Position numbers and translations under genes: made by a program. Positions 21,613 to 32,473 of a DNA stretch of 64,000 nt are shown here, piece by piece. Under the pieces are notes generated by a model that made no database searches, was not told where the DNA came from, and saw nothing but the letters and a program-made list of their open reading frames with translations. How positions within the stretch are numbered: position 1 is the first letter of the stretch; each line of letters opens with the position of its first letter. This DNA comes from Hermatobates lingyangjiaoensis (taxonomy: Eukaryota > Arthropoda > Insecta > Hemiptera > Hermatobatidae), in the NCBI GenBank assembly GCA_026182355.1, contig JAPFBL010000568.1:156023-220022 (forward strand). The letters run 5' to 3'.

Positions 21613-22005
21613 AGATATATTATTTTCATCACTTCTCTTGATATATATTTTAAGAAGTATTGTTTACAATTATTTTACACTCAGTACCTGTATTAAAAGT
21701 TAAATTATTGTACTTCTTTTTGATCTACCAATATCAAACAAAGTGTCAGTTCATATAGTATGACTGTGAGTCACTTCATACAGTCAGTTTTAAAAGTTAG
21801 AATTTATAAAGCTAATCTAAAGTATAATTTCTATTCAATACTTTATTACTGTAGTAATAGTAATTACAGGGATTACAGTAACAGTAGACATTCTAATGTA
21901 CTTAGCTTATTCATTTGACAAAACTAACTTCATTTCGAACTTTAGGTTGACATTAGTATATTATATATTTTAAATTATAATTATATTATTATTGAAATGT
22001 GTGTA

Positions 22006-22545
22006 TTGTTGCAGGTACAGTCGAAAGGATACCTGTACACAGGTTAGTGAGTTTACTGTTATAATAATATTATTGGGCAGTGGTACCACAATGCCATATT
22101 TGAATATATTGTTTATATATTTTTAATAATCTTATCTACACTACACTTGGTTTAAATAGGAAACACTGTCCACAAGGGATTATAGCACGCGTATAGACAC
22201 TTATAACATAAGCTTATATCTCTTAATATCTATACAGAGTGTAGGAATGTATATATCTCTATCCGTTTAACTTTATATATATATCTATGTATGTATGTAT
22301 CTAAGTTCCAGCACTATATGCAGCTGGGATTTTTAAGTACAGTCGAAAGGATACCTGTACACAGGTTAGTGGTGAACATGTACACTCATATAATAATATT
22401 ATTGGGCAGTGGTACCACAATGCCAAATTTGTACCAATATTGTTTATACACTTTTAATAATCTTATCTACACTACACATAGTTTAAATACACCGTCCACA
22501 AGGGATTATAGCACGTATACAGACACATAACAAAGCTTTTGTTAC
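22006..22545 (+). repeat. 319-bp tandem duplication
   Basis: ACAGTCGAAAGGATACCTGT at 22018 and 22337, followed in both by ATAATATTATTGGGCAGTGG and ATCTTATCTACACTACACAT-type sequence. The first copy is preceded by TTGTTGCAG, which resembles a splice acceptor. Confidence 0.85.
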
Positions 22546-22589
22546 ACAGAATGTATGAATACATATATTCCTATCTGTTAAGTTTTATA

Positions 22590-23345
22590 TATATGTGTCA
22601 TATTACAAAAATATATTCTTATTTCAGATATATTGTCAAGTAGTATATTATATATGTGTAATCGTTATTTGAGGTGTAATGTCTCATGCAACATAAACTG
22701 CCGAGGCATAAAACGTTTTTATATTGTTATATAATATGTATATATCCTTATTTAAGGTGTTCTATTTCATGTATTATATACTATCTAGGTATAAAACATG
22801 TTTACATGATGTCATATTACAAATATATATCCTTATTTCAGGTATATTGTCTCATGTAACATAAACTATCAAGGTATAAAACGTGTTTATATTACATATA
22901 TATATATATACTTATTTCAGGTGTATTGTCTCATGTAACATAAACTATCAAGGTATAAAACGAGTTTATATTATATATATATATACTTATTTCAGGTGTA
23001 TTATCTCATTTATTATACACTATCGAGGTATAAAACTTTTTTAAACGATGTCATATTAAAAATATATATCCTTATTTCAGGTATATTGTATAGTTCAGGT
23101 GTATGTAATATATACTATCAAGGTATAAAACGTGTTTATATTATGCTATATGACATATATATATATATATCCATATTTCAGGTATATTTTCTCATGTATT
23201 ACATACGATCGGCGTATAACACATGTTTAATCGATGTCATATTACAAATATATGTCATTTTAAGGGTACTTCATCATGTATACATGGTAGGGGTATAAAA
23301 TGTGTTATTATGTCATATTACATATGAATATATATTTATCTTTAT
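22590..23345 (+). repeat. Irregular tandem repeat containing CTTATTTCAGGT
   Basis: About nine diverged copies of TATATCCTTATTTCAGGT, ATTGTCTCATGTA and ACTATCAAGGTATAAAACGT. Unit length varies between about 63 and 115 bp. Confidence 0.85.
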
Positions 23346-23584
23346 TTTAGTGTACTTTCTCATGTGGTGGTGTTGCATGTTTAAACTGTCGCATGTATGG
23401 TGGTGGGTGGGGTACAATGTAGTTCGCCTCCGCGTGGTGTACCCTGGGTGATGCCAAATGAACTACATGTCTACATCTTAAATCATGCCACAGTCAAGGC
23501 AGATACAACTACAATAACGACGACGCCCTCATCAGGCAGAACAGATATCGAGTATTTAATATATTAATTAGGAATGCAGGCGAA

Positions 23585-24472
23585 GTGAACAGCGCTAAGT
23601 TCAGTGAGCCGAAGTGTGTTTTGATTGACAAGATTGTTGATATATCCTTTATATTAGAAGCTGGGGCCTCCACAAAAATGATCCAATTCTACCAAAATGA
23701 CAACTACTCGATGTACACTATCAAGAGAAGGAGAGTATTGGCCTCTAGAATGATGTACACTATCATGAGAAGGAGAGTATTGGCCTCTAGAATGATGTAC
23801 ACTATCATGAGAAGGAGAGTATTGGCCTCTAGAATGATGTACACTATCATGAGAAGGAGAGTATTGGCCTCTAGAATGATGTACACTATCATGAGAAGGA
23901 GAGTATTGGCCTCTAGAATGATGTACACTATCATGAGAAGGAGAGTATTGTCCTCTAGAATGATGTACACTATCATGAGAAGGAGAGTATTGGCCTCTAG
24001 AATGATGTACACTATCATGAGAAGGAGAGTATTGGCCTCTAGAATGATGTACACTATCATGAGAAGGAGAGTATTGGCCTCTAGAATGATGTACACTATC
24101 ATGAGAAGGAGAGTATTGGGCTCTAGAATGATGTACACTATCATGAGAAGGAGAGTATTGAGCTCTAGAATGATGTACACTATCATGAGAAGGAGAGTAT
24201 TGGCCTCTAGAATGATGTACAATATCATGAGAAGGAGAGTATTGGCCTCTAGAATGATGTACAATATCATGAGAAGGAGAGTATTGGCCTCTATAATGAT
24301 GTACACTATCATGAGAAGGAGAGTATTGGCCTCTAGAATGATTATTAGAATTAAGAAAGATATACTTTGGCAGTTTAAAATATTAGAAGATATGGACAGA
24401 ACGACGAGATGGAGTCTGTACATGCAGAAAGCTGGGATACTAATAATCATTTCTGTATTAGTACAGTTATAA
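23585..24472 (+). other. ORF built on a 42-bp minisatellite
   Basis: About 15 copies (23712-24341) of a 42-bp unit encode MMYTIMRRRVLASR repeats; unique N-terminal (about 40 residues) and C-terminal (KKDILWQFKILEDMDRTTRW) ends are in the same frame. The minus strand is also open through the repeat (ILEANTLLLMIVYI). No known domain. I treat it as a minisatellite with incidental frames, but the unique flanks in frame leave a repetitive protein possible. Confidence 0.5.
23712..24341. repeat. 42-bp minisatellite
   Basis: Highly uniform array of ATGATGTACACTATCATGAG + AAGGAGAGTATTGGCCTCTA + GA. Few substitutions between copies suggest recent expansion or homogenisation. Confidence 0.97.
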
Positions 24473-24540
24473 CCCACCAAATAAGTCTTTACATATATAC
24501 ATAATCACGGACATACAAACATAGAAATACATACACACGC

Positions 24541-24665
24541 ATATATATATAAAGTTTTCACATAAACACGTGAAATAACAATCAATGATCAAACCACAAT
24601 AAGAAAGAGAAGAAGTGAATTGACGGAGGGACGACAGTCAACTAAAGAACTCACTGTGTGAGGGC
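24541..24665 (-). mobile_element. Chimeric PLE arm, family A joined to family L upstream part
   Basis: Family A outer segment (TTCACATAAACACGTGAAAT ... CCACAATAAG) switches at about 24605 to AGAAGTGAATTGACGGAGGG and GACGACAGTCAACT, which elsewhere belongs to a family L element (26500-26540). Confidence 0.7.
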
Positions 24666-24905
24666 TAAAGCAGTGCTGCCGCAAAGGAGACAAATAAAAA
24701 AGGAACTAGGAAGTCGAGAGCAAAAATAAAAAGGAAAAAAAAATGTTTTTGAAAGGTAGAAAAAGGTTAAGAAAAGAAAAAATAAATAAAAAACTAACGA
24801 TTTAAATTCAAGCCAGGTTTCGAGCGTGCCCCCAGGAGCCAAATGTGGGCTTCCTCAAAAGCTTTTAAAGTAACTTGTCTGTTATGACTGGGGATTTGTT
24901 TAAGA
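24666..24905. other. Unassigned segment, maybe PLE 3' UTR
   Basis: Moderately GC-rich (CAGTGCTGCCGC, GAGCGTGCCCCCAGG) with A-rich interior. It follows the chimeric arm and ends before TA repeats, so it may be PLE internal sequence. Confidence 0.3.
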
Positions 24906-24913
24906 TATATATT

Positions 24914-24944
24914 AAGATAATATATATATATATATATTTAAGAC

Positions 24945-24988
<44 letters not shown>
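24914..24988. repeat. (TA)n microsatellite
   Basis: Two long TA runs around TTTAAGACTATATAA. Confidence 0.95.
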
Positions 24989-24990
<2 letters not shown>

Positions 24991-25770
24991 ACAAACACAT
25001 AACTTTGCTCCCTTATGCATCATTAATGGTGGAGGTACTCGTATAGCATGCTTAAACAGTCTCGCATGTTAAATATATATATACAAGTGTACTGTCGCAT
25101 GTATTATACTCATGTGTATGTATACACAGCATATACTGATACACATAAACAATTAAACATCCAATTTAGACATTTAATTATACTCAATTTGGATATTATA
25201 TACCCAAGAATTTTTACATTATGTTTATTTATAATAATTAAATATTCTATTTACTTATTTTTGATGTAGTGGTATTGTCTCTTCTGATATTAGATTGTTC
25301 ATATTTGAAAAAGACATCCATATTTAACATATTTATAATTAGTGTAGACTTAAAAAAATATTTAACATTAATAATAAGGTTATTATTCAAAGCAATGTTT
25401 TATTTTTTAGCTTTTTTTACGATCATCACCACTGGCAGGAGGGAATTTATTTATTTACTAGACTAACCGTGACTGTTTGTGTCACTCAGAAATTATAACA
25501 ATAGGTAATGAAATTAATTCACTGAACATGATTGACAGGGATAATTTTAATTGCTGTTTCTTGTTATTAAAGCACGAAAAGAGATTCATATATGGCCCAA
25601 ACTTTTGATATAGTATTCTTAACATTATTCAAGATATATACACAGTAACTATATTTAACAAAATAAAAATAATTTAAAAGTAAAAAAAATAATTTATTTT
25701 GTCATATAAATAAATAAAACTTAAATATATATTTAATTATTTTTAGTTTATGTATATAATTCAATATATA
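24989..25770. other. AT-rich DNA with no gene seen
   Basis: Short frames at 25048-25466 have no recognisable motif. Confidence 0.5.
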
Positions 25771-25775
25771 TATAT

Positions 25776-25970
25776 CACTCAAAATTCGAAAAAAACTATC
25801 CAAACTGGACAAATCAGCTCAAAAACGAAGAAAAGCAACACACAGAGAAAGAGACACACTTACAAACTCAAATTTTCGGATGATCCGTCTTCAGGAGGAA
25901 ATTTGAGTTTGTAAGTGTGTCTCTTTCTCTGTGTGTTGCTTTTCTTCGTTTTTGAGCTCAATATATATGT
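25776..25970. mobile_element. PLE pLTR foldback, family B (short)
   Basis: Arms CAAAAACGAAGAAAAGCAAC... and inverse, TA tracts outside. The left arm has the complete family B core (minus, about 25870-25900); the right arm lacks the inner half of the core. Confidence 0.8.
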
Positions 25971-26009
25971 AAGGTTGTTTAACAAATGACTATCGATATT
26001 TACATATAT

Positions 26010-26348
26010 ATATATAAAAAATTAAAATTTATCAGGACTCTGTTAGTTCTTCAGGTTCAAATTAAACTCTCATTCTGAACGTTTTGCTTTTTATTTAAAA
26101 CATTTTTCATAGGCCTACAAAACAGAGGAAATGTAAGAAACAATTCAATCGTTCAAAAATCAAACATACAGGACAAGTGCAATTAATTACTTTGTAATGT
26201 AATACTTAGTTTTTCTTTTTCAAAATTTATACTTCTGCCTATGAAAAAAGTTTTAAATAAAAACTGAAACGTTGGCAATGATAGTTTAATTTGAACCTGA
26301 GAAACTGACCGAGTCCCGATAAACTATTCCACGGTCGACACTTTTATC
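26010..26348. mobile_element. PLE pLTR foldback, family E1
   Basis: Arms with TCAGTTCTTCAGGTTCAAAT and inverse; helix II AAAACA...; ends CCACGGTCGACACTTTTATC then TA. Confidence 0.8.
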
Positions 26349-26375
26349 AATATATATATATATATATATATATAC

Positions 26376-26537
26376 CATGATAAACGAAAAACGGTCCGGC
26401 AGGACAAATAACAATTAAAATAAGCAGTGACACATAAACAGAAACACAACAAAGACTCACTTATCAATATTTCGACCGTAATGGCGGTCGTCCTCAGGAG
26501 AAGAAGTGAATTGACGGAGGGACGACAGTCAACTGTC

Positions 26538-26540
<3 letters not shown>
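26376..26540 (-). mobile_element. Single PLE arm, family L
   Basis: TA-flanked single arm. From TA inward: ACGGTCCGGCAGGACAAATA, CACAACAAAGACTCACTT, then the hammerhead, then the inner part AGAAGTGAATTGACGG. Confidence 0.8.
26460..26503 (-). ncRNA. Hammerhead ribozyme-like motif, family L
   Basis: Read on the minus strand: CTTCTC, CTGAGGA, extra C, GACCG-CCATTA-CGGTC, GAA, ATAT, T, GATAAG. Helix I pairs at five of six positions. Followed by AGTGAGT, a donor-like site. Confidence 0.85.
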
Positions 26541-26588
<48 letters not shown>

Positions 26589-26589
26589 T

Positions 26590-26832
26590 CAATGATCAAA
26601 CCACAAAATGAAATGGGAAAAAAGTCTAAGATCTTTCAACCATAACAAGCGGTCTTCGTCAAAGTCAAAAACCCAACTGAAACACAAGATTCAGAAACAT
26701 CAAGTTGAGGGGTTTTTCACTTTGACGAAGACCGCTTGTTGTGGTTGAAAGATCTTAGTCTTTTTTTTTTTTTCATTTCATATTGTGGTTTGATTATTGA
26801 TTGTTTCATTTCACATGTTTATGATCATATAT
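26590..26832. mobile_element. PLE pLTR foldback, family A
   Basis: Left arm has AAGCGGTCTTCGTC...; the right arm TTTGACGAAGACCGCTTGTTG. TA tracts at both ends. Confidence 0.85.
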
Positions 26833-26837
26833 ATTTA

Positions 26838-27242
26838 TTAGTCAAGGTTGGTAGCAATCCTTCTTGTAATCATGTTTCTATAAAAATTTTATGCCAATTT
26901 CATGTTTGATTACCTTTTCAGAGAGTTTCTCTAATGTCCTACAGGCTTGTTTCTCAGTTCCTCGGGGAATAAAAAAAAAACTGGCCCAAACTTTTCCTTT
27001 CTTATTAACACATTTTGACACTACGTCAGAGTCGGTCTACGATCCCGAAACATATCGTTGTTTTATTGAAAATAATATTTAGTTAGTTATTAAATAGTGT
27101 TAGATATACGAGTAAATAGTGTCAGAATGTGTACATATGAAAGGAAAAGTTTGGACCAGTTAATTTTCATATTCTCCGAGCAACTCAGAAGAGCCTGTAG
27201 GACATTAGATAAACTCTCTAAAAAGGTATCCAAGCATGATAT
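26838..27242. mobile_element. PLE N-terminal coding foldback
   Basis: Minus strand 27000-26840 reads RGTEKQACRTLEKLSEKVIK, then with a frame slip LQEGLLPTLTNKY. The right arm (27130-27240, plus) reads QLRRACRTLDKLSKKVSKHD and then TA repeats. The same FN..CL.E.LLP.YTN scheme as other arms. Confidence 0.7.
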
Positions 27243-27261
27243 ATATATATATATATATATA

Positions 27262-27599
27262 TTCAGGTAACTCACCACAAATTAGAGAAGATAGTCGCTC
27301 TAAGGCCTTTCGTTTTCACGTCGTCAGAGAGCAAGTGAATACAAGTTGTAAGCAGGTTATGAATTTTGATTTAAAGAAGGAGTAAGATTGGCATCATTGA
27401 CAGTATTTTCCCCTTTATTTTAGGGAAAAATACTGTCAATGATGCCAATCTTACTCCTTCTTTAAATCAAAATTCATAACCTGCTTACAACTTGTATTCA
27501 CTTGCTCTCTGACGACGTGAAAACGAAAGGCCTTAGAGCGACTATCTTCTCTAATTTGTGGTGAGTTACCTGAATATTTATATCACGTGCTATTGTGAC

Positions 27600-27610
<11 letters not shown>
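27262..27610. mobile_element. PLE pLTR foldback, family G
   Basis: Long arms (27262-27400, 27425-27600). Both contain ACGTCGTCAGAGAGCAAGTG / inverse and a GTGAGTTACC donor-like site, with TA outside. Confidence 0.88.
27504..27539 (+). ncRNA. Hammerhead ribozyme-like motif, family G
   Basis: GCTCT, CTGACGA, extra C, GT-GAAA-AC, GAA, AGGCCT, T, AGAGC. Helix I is five perfect pairs; helix II is only two to three pairs. Mirror copy on the minus strand at about 27300-27335. Confidence 0.8.
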
Positions 27611-27639
<29 letters not shown>

Positions 27640-27643
<4 letters not shown>

Positions 27644-28120
27644 CCATGTGCATAAAGAAACATAGAGAAATTAAAAACATACACTTACAGTCTCTAATTT
27701 TCGGTTGAACCGTCTTCAGGAGAGATAAGAGAGGGAAACCAAGCGCACTGGTACAGAGACGGTTGGAGACCAAAAATGTTGCCACATACGCGCCCGGTCA
27801 AAGAGAATAAGGTAGACAAGAATCAATTTAAGATTAAATTAAAATAGGAATATGAAAAATAATAGCAAACACAAAAACAAATAAAATAATAAAAACTGAG
27901 GGATGAACAGAAGAAATGATACATAAATAAAAATTAAAAATTATGGACTAAGCTTTAATAAAAAATACAGAATAAAACTCAAAATAAATTAAATAAATGA
28001 AAAATATGTAAGATAAAACATAAAAACTATATGCAGAGACTATTATATTAGTTTCTTGTCTCTGCATCTAGTTTTTATGTTTTATTTTATATTGTTACTC
28101 CTCTTGAATTTTGAACTTGT
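27640..28120. mobile_element. PLE arm family C plus upstream body, with inverted tail
   Basis: Family C arm (minus; TAATTTTCGGTTGAACCGTC near 27697-27716) continues inward into an A-rich body not seen in short foldbacks, then a small inverted repeat ACATAAAAACTATATGCAGA / TCTGCATCTAGTTTTTATGT near 28020-28080. Confidence 0.6.
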
Positions 28121-28137
28121 ATATATATATATATTTA

Positions 28138-28256
28138 TAAAAAGCTTTCACATAAACACGTGAAATAACAATCAATGATCAAACCACAATAAGAAATGGG
28201 AAAACAAGACTAAACAAGTCTTGTTTTCCCATTTCTTATTGTGGTTTGATCATTGA
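28138..28256. mobile_element. Minimal family A foldback lacking hammerheads
   Basis: Arms meet within AACAAGACTAAACAAGTCTTG, so both hammerhead cores have been lost. Confidence 0.8.
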
Positions 28257-28271
28257 TATATATATATATAT

Positions 28272-28694
28272 AGATAAAAAGATTTCACATAAACACATGA
28301 AATAACAATCAATGATCAAACCACAATAAGAAAATGGGAAAACAAGACTAAGATCTTTGAACGATATTTACAATTAATATTATAAACGGTCTCTTCAAAC
28401 TGGATACTTTCGTTACGAGGGCAATAGCCTCTTCAAAGAGGGTTGACAGCTAGCGGATGGTTTTTTACTCTTTCTTACTGTACTCCTTTGTTTCCCCAAA
28501 CATCCCTTTCTGGACATTAGTCCTTTCCTGAGCTTTCACCCTTTTAAAATACCACTCTTCCCTCCCACTCTTCTCAACTCCTCACCAGATGTTTTCTGCA
28601 TCTAGTGTTCAGTTGGGTTTTTCACTCTGACGAAGACCGCTTGTTACGGTTGAAAGATCTTAGTCTTGTTTTCCCATTTTCTTATTGTGGTTTG

Positions 28695-28700
<6 letters not shown>
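28272..28700. mobile_element. Family A foldback with mismatched inner parts
   Basis: Left arm changes at about 28358 into unrelated sequence with ACTTTCGTTACGAGGGCAAT; the right arm is the long family A form (CACCCTTTTAAAATACC). A chimera of two families. Confidence 0.7.
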
Positions 28701-28727
<27 letters not shown>

Positions 28728-28728
<1 letters not shown>

Positions 28729-29062
28729 TGTATTATCTAATCGGGATTCAGTCAAATTTTTCTAGGTTCAAAAATCAAACTCTCATTGCCGACGTTTCGG
28801 TTTTATTTTAAAACCTTTTGATAGGCCTACAAACAAAGGATAATAAGAAATCACATATCAATATCCAACATATAAGAACAATATGAAAATGACTTGTTAC
28901 AAATTATGAATATTATAAACAGAAGTATTTAGAGATAAATAAAACAATATATAACTTACAGAAGTATGAATGAGAGTTTGATTTTGGAACCAAGAAAATT
29001 TGACCGAAATCCGATTGGACAACACACCTATTCTATCAAACGGTCGATATATTATTGAATCT
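28728..29062. mobile_element. PLE pLTR foldback, family E2
   Basis: GGTGTATTATCTAATCGGG and ATCCGATTGGACAACACACC arms with GTTTCGGTTTTATTTTAAAA on the left. Confidence 0.8.
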
Positions 29063-29199
29063 GAAAATAGGGACGCAAATTACATGGGTACCCGTGCTAA
29101 TTTCAGGAGAACCACATTTTTTTAATAAAGTATTAAATAAAAACAAATATAATTTATTATAATAACATAAATGACTATTTATATATTCCTTGAAGTACG

Positions 29200-29357
29200 G
29201 AAGTCGAGATTCCGTACTTCAAGAAACGGTACTTTCAAGTTTCCTTACTCTTTTTTTTTACTTAGGAATTGCATAAATTATCATCCAGGTATTGGTAATT
29301 TACAATGAGGGCAGAGTGAGACAGAGTAGCCTAGGCTACTTCACTTTCTTTGTCTTA
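29200..29357. repeat. Interspersed repeat, copy 1
   Basis: TTCCGTACTTCAAGAAACGG through GAGGGCAGAGTGAGACAGAG to CACTTTCTTTGTCTTAAG, about 85-90 percent like copy 2 at 32888-33040. The first 30 bp form a hairpin (CCTTGAAGTACGGAA / TTCCGTACTTCAAG). Possibly a SINE or MITE; termini not defined. Confidence 0.8.
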
Positions 29358-29493
29358 AGGATAATGTAAGTAACAGGCATGATTACGGTTATATGCCTAT
29401 ATTTAGAATAGAGTAAACGTCTAAATGAATTATTGATTTTAATATAATAGAATATAACTCTAATATTAAAGCATATCGTTTGCGACAAACAAA

Positions 29494-29529
<36 letters not shown>

Positions 29530-29694
29530 CATATTCTGTAATATGAAATACAACAAATTGTATGTTAATATTAAGAATATTTTAAGTTTAGTTTTTAGTC
29601 AGAGCAGAGCATAAATTTAAAAGGAAAAAGGAAATATTGAAACAAAAATCACCGTTATTTATACAAGAGCTTTTATATTTACACTGTACATACT

Positions 29695-29700
29695 TTTATT
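29695..29700 (-). terminator. Poly(A) signal of NDUFB8
   Basis: AATAAA on the minus strand, about 40 bp after the stop codon. Confidence 0.7.
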
Positions 29701-29740
29701 TAGCTACATATGTAATTTGACTCACATTTGAAACCCCTTT

Positions 29741-30238
29741 TTAATATTTATAATGAGTTACACCTGGTTCAGGTAATTGTGGTGGCATTACAGGTAAAAA
29801 AAATGTATCCCTACCTAATTCTGTTAAAATAAATGAACCTCCCATAACAGCAAAGAAACAAGCTAACATAAATGCTTTTCCAAATCTTGGTTTCATATTA
29901 ACATCATACCTATCATCTCCAAAGATATTTGCTAATGGATGAAGAACTTCTCCAAAATTCCTTTTATATTCTGGATAATCCCATGGATAAAATGGATCTC
30001 GTGAATCTGCTGAAGTTGGTGGTACATTAGGATAATCACCAATTCCGTAACCATCATCTGGATAAATTTCGTATTCTTCTTTTAATAAACCATACTTCTT
30101 TGCAGATGCTTCAATTTCTTTTTCATTTGTTGGAATTGGTCCTGGTTGCCAATCTTTATTCCAATGGCCTGCAAATCTAACAATTGGTTTAAATGATTTA
30201 GTTGAATAAAGAAGTTTACAAGAATTAATTAAACTCAT
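29741..30238 (-). CDS. NDUFB8: NADH dehydrogenase 1 beta subcomplex subunit 8
   Basis: Complete 165-residue frame. Accessory membrane-arm subunit of mitochondrial complex I. An N-terminal basic, Ser/Lys-rich stretch (MSLINSCKLLYSTKSFKP) suits mitochondrial import. Family landmarks: HWNKDWQPGPIP (25-36), KKYGLLKEEYEIYPDDG (47-63), GDYPNVPP, DSRDPFYPWDYPE (78-90), and one membrane segment KAFMLACFFAVMGGSFILTE (121-140). Length is normal and no break is seen. It lacks introns over the whole frame, so it is either a compact gene or an intact retrocopy; no poly(A) tract or target duplication was found. A broken duplicate lies 1.5 kb upstream in gene orientation. Confidence 0.93.
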   Translation of the reverse strand: MSLINSCKLLYSTKSFKPIVRFAGHWNKDWQPGPIPTNEKEIEASAKKYGLLKEEYEIYPDDGYGIGDYPNVPPTSADSRDPFYPWDYPEYKRNFGEVLHPLANIFGDDRYDVNMKPRFGKAFMLACFFAVMGGSFILTELGRDTFFLPVMPPQLPEPGVTHYKY

Positions 30239-31708
30239 TTTCTTGTCTTTAAGAACTTTAAACTACAAGATAAACAGCTGTTAAGAATCAGTGTTCCCAT
30301 TAAAAAAAAAAGTTACTTAACAAAATTAATCAATGGTTTATTATTTCATCAAATCTGTATAGAGTGAACAAAAATGTGTGTAACATATAATATTTATAAA
30401 TAAATTGACTGGTTATCATCAATAAATATTACTTCTAATATTAACTTTTTATTATTTTATAAGTATTCGTTCAATTATTGTTTTTTTTTTGTTTTTGAAT
30501 TGTTATTATCGTGATTGAGATATTAGAGTTTAATAAGCTTTTGTTTTGAGAAATTATTTTTGTTGTTGATTCGAAGGGAAACTAATTCATGTTGGTAGCC
30601 CTTTTCCCTTTAAGTAAAATGTCCGCCCATAGAACAACTTTAATGTTGAACTAGTTGTCTAGTATTAGCTTATTTATATTAAAAATGTGTTCATAGAATG
30701 TAGTTTATTTTGTGTTTCTAATCATCGGAATTTATGTTACCTTTCGTAATTAGAAATTTATTGAAAGGATCTTTACATTGGAAAAAGGTATGTTTTATTA
30801 TTGTTTGTTACACCCTTTTCTAGTAACATCTTTGAAATATCTATAAAATGCTTTATTATGATCAAGTTATATATATTTTGTAATTAGTTAAAAATTTAGT
30901 TGTATAATAACTCATATTAAAGAGTTAATAAAAATAATTTCAATTTTCAAATACTATTTGGTGAGTCTTTTTTTATCACTTAAAATATTGATGTTACCCA
31001 TATCTTATCACCGGCTAGGTAGAATGATAACATATAATTCCCGGTTTTTTTGTAACAAAAATATAGAAACATTTGATTTTTTACTGTTTTAAATCTTATT
31101 TTATTTGTTTTGGTGGGTGGAACTAAAGGTAATCAATTATCATGGAATGACTTAAGAATTGTTGAGTAAATTTATATTTTTTTTTTGTAGTAAATCGTAA
31201 TTAATTTGCTGATTTGAAATATTTTTGTGAACATGTAAGAATTTGCATACTTCTTTTACCCTTGTAACAGTTACCATTCTTACTTTCCAGCGCTTTCTAT
31301 TTATAAATGCTCTATTTAAGAGTCGTGCTGTATTTGGAATTTTAACACTAGAGTTTTGTACAGAAAACTGTAGTTTGTGTTAATCATTGATAAGATTTAT
31401 TTGTTATAGAATATTCGTTGGAATATACTATAAAGAACAGTAATGTAACTGTCTGCAGTTTGAGATTTCTAAATTGAAAAAAACTTCTTAATTGATAATG
31501 AACATCATTCATCAAACTTTTTTTTAAATGAAATTACTATTAAAACAAATTTACTTCTTTTACAATCCATTTTATCTATTCTTTAAAGTAGTAAGCCCTA
31601 ATTATCTTTAACTTTGTTATCCGTACATGATTTAATGCAAGTTATTTATCTTACTGGTAAAGTAGTTTCGAAACATTAACTTTTAGAAGTCTGAAATATA
31701 GATGATTA
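30239..31708. other. Upstream region of NDUFB8, nothing else recognised
   Basis: AT-rich; the first ~60 bp should hold the 5' UTR. No conserved frame or repeat. Confidence 0.5.
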
Positions 31709-31858
31709 TGAAACCATACTTTTTTTTGCAGATGCTTCAATTTCTTTCTCATTTGTTAGAATAGGTGCTAATTGCCAATTCTTTATTCCAATGAACCTGC
31801 AAACCTAACAATTGGTTTAAATGATTTTAGTTGAATAAAGAAGTTTACAAGAAAACCA
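31709..31858 (-). pseudogene. Broken partial duplicate of NDUFB8
   Basis: About 150 bp matches the 5' part of NDUFB8 (codons about 5-52: SCKLLYST, FKPIVRFAG, NEKEIEASAKK) at roughly 85-90 percent, with single-base indels, for example an extra A in TCAACTAAAATCATTT. Same strand as the parent. Non-functional. Confidence 0.9.
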
Positions 31859-31859
31859 A

Positions 31860-32086
31860 ATTCCAAATATCGATTTATTGCATATTTTTAGTGTTGTAAA
31901 ATAACTGTAATCCAATTAAATTATTATCACATAGTTTGTTATTATCATAATAGTTTGTCCAATTATCGGTATTCTGTTTATTAATTTGATGTATTTAAAT
32001 TTCACAAATGAGTTGTGTGAATAAACTATGCTTTTATTTCAATTATATTGTAATGCCAAGCTATTTGCTTTATCTGTTTTTACTAT
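31860..32086. other. AT-rich DNA with no gene seen
   Basis: Nothing recognised. Confidence 0.4.
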
Positions 32087-32088
32087 TT

Positions 32089-32460
32089 CTAAATGGTACT
32101 TGTTAATTCTGCCGTCGGTCTGTTATGAAAATTCATTATATCTTCCATAATCACATCGAAAAGATCCCTACCTTCTAACTTTGTCCTCCACATAAATTCT
32201 GCGAGGTATGAATCAATGAAATTTCGGCTCGTTCCTCTTCTTCTTTTATTATTCCACTTAACAGAGCCCCATAATCTCTCCACAGTTTGAGTATTCGCAA
32301 GGGTTGTGGGATCAACAAAATTATATCTATGGTTTACTGTTAAGTGAATGTAGCCTTGTTCATTTAAGCTTCTATAAGCCTTCCACGAATCAGATACCAC
32401 AATCGAGCCTGGCTTTATGTGTTTAACAATAAGCCAGTCAACCGACGGCAGAATTAACAA
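32089..32460 (-). pseudogene. Merlin/IS1595-type transposase, C-terminal half
   Basis: 123 residues: IKPGSIVVSDSWKAYRSL with the catalytic Asp, HLTVNHRYNFVDP, NTQTVERLWGSVKWNNKRR (the N/T-x-E-x-W motif with catalytic Glu), and FIDSYLAEFMWR. The N-terminal zinc ribbon and first Asp are missing, so it cannot act alone. The frame runs through both TIRs: TAELTSTI at the C-terminus and LILPSVDWL at the N-terminus are TIR-encoded. Confidence 0.88.
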
Positions 32461-32465
32461 GTACC
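32095..32465 (-). mobile_element. Short Merlin element with 8-bp target duplication
   Basis: Perfect 25-bp TIRs beginning GGTACTTGTTAATTCTGCCG at both ends and TTCTAAAT duplicated at 32087-32094 and 32466-32473. 371 bp in all. Confidence 0.93.
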
Positions 32466-32473
32466 TTCTAAAT

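Noticed and set aside
23704..24480. Minus-strand 258-residue membrane protein
   Set aside because: It is the reverse frame of the 42-bp repeat; hydrophobicity follows from the repeat sequence alone.
26351..26375. Long TA runs as origins or regulatory sites
   Set aside because: They occur at nearly every PLE arm end and are best explained as the insertion target or its expansion.
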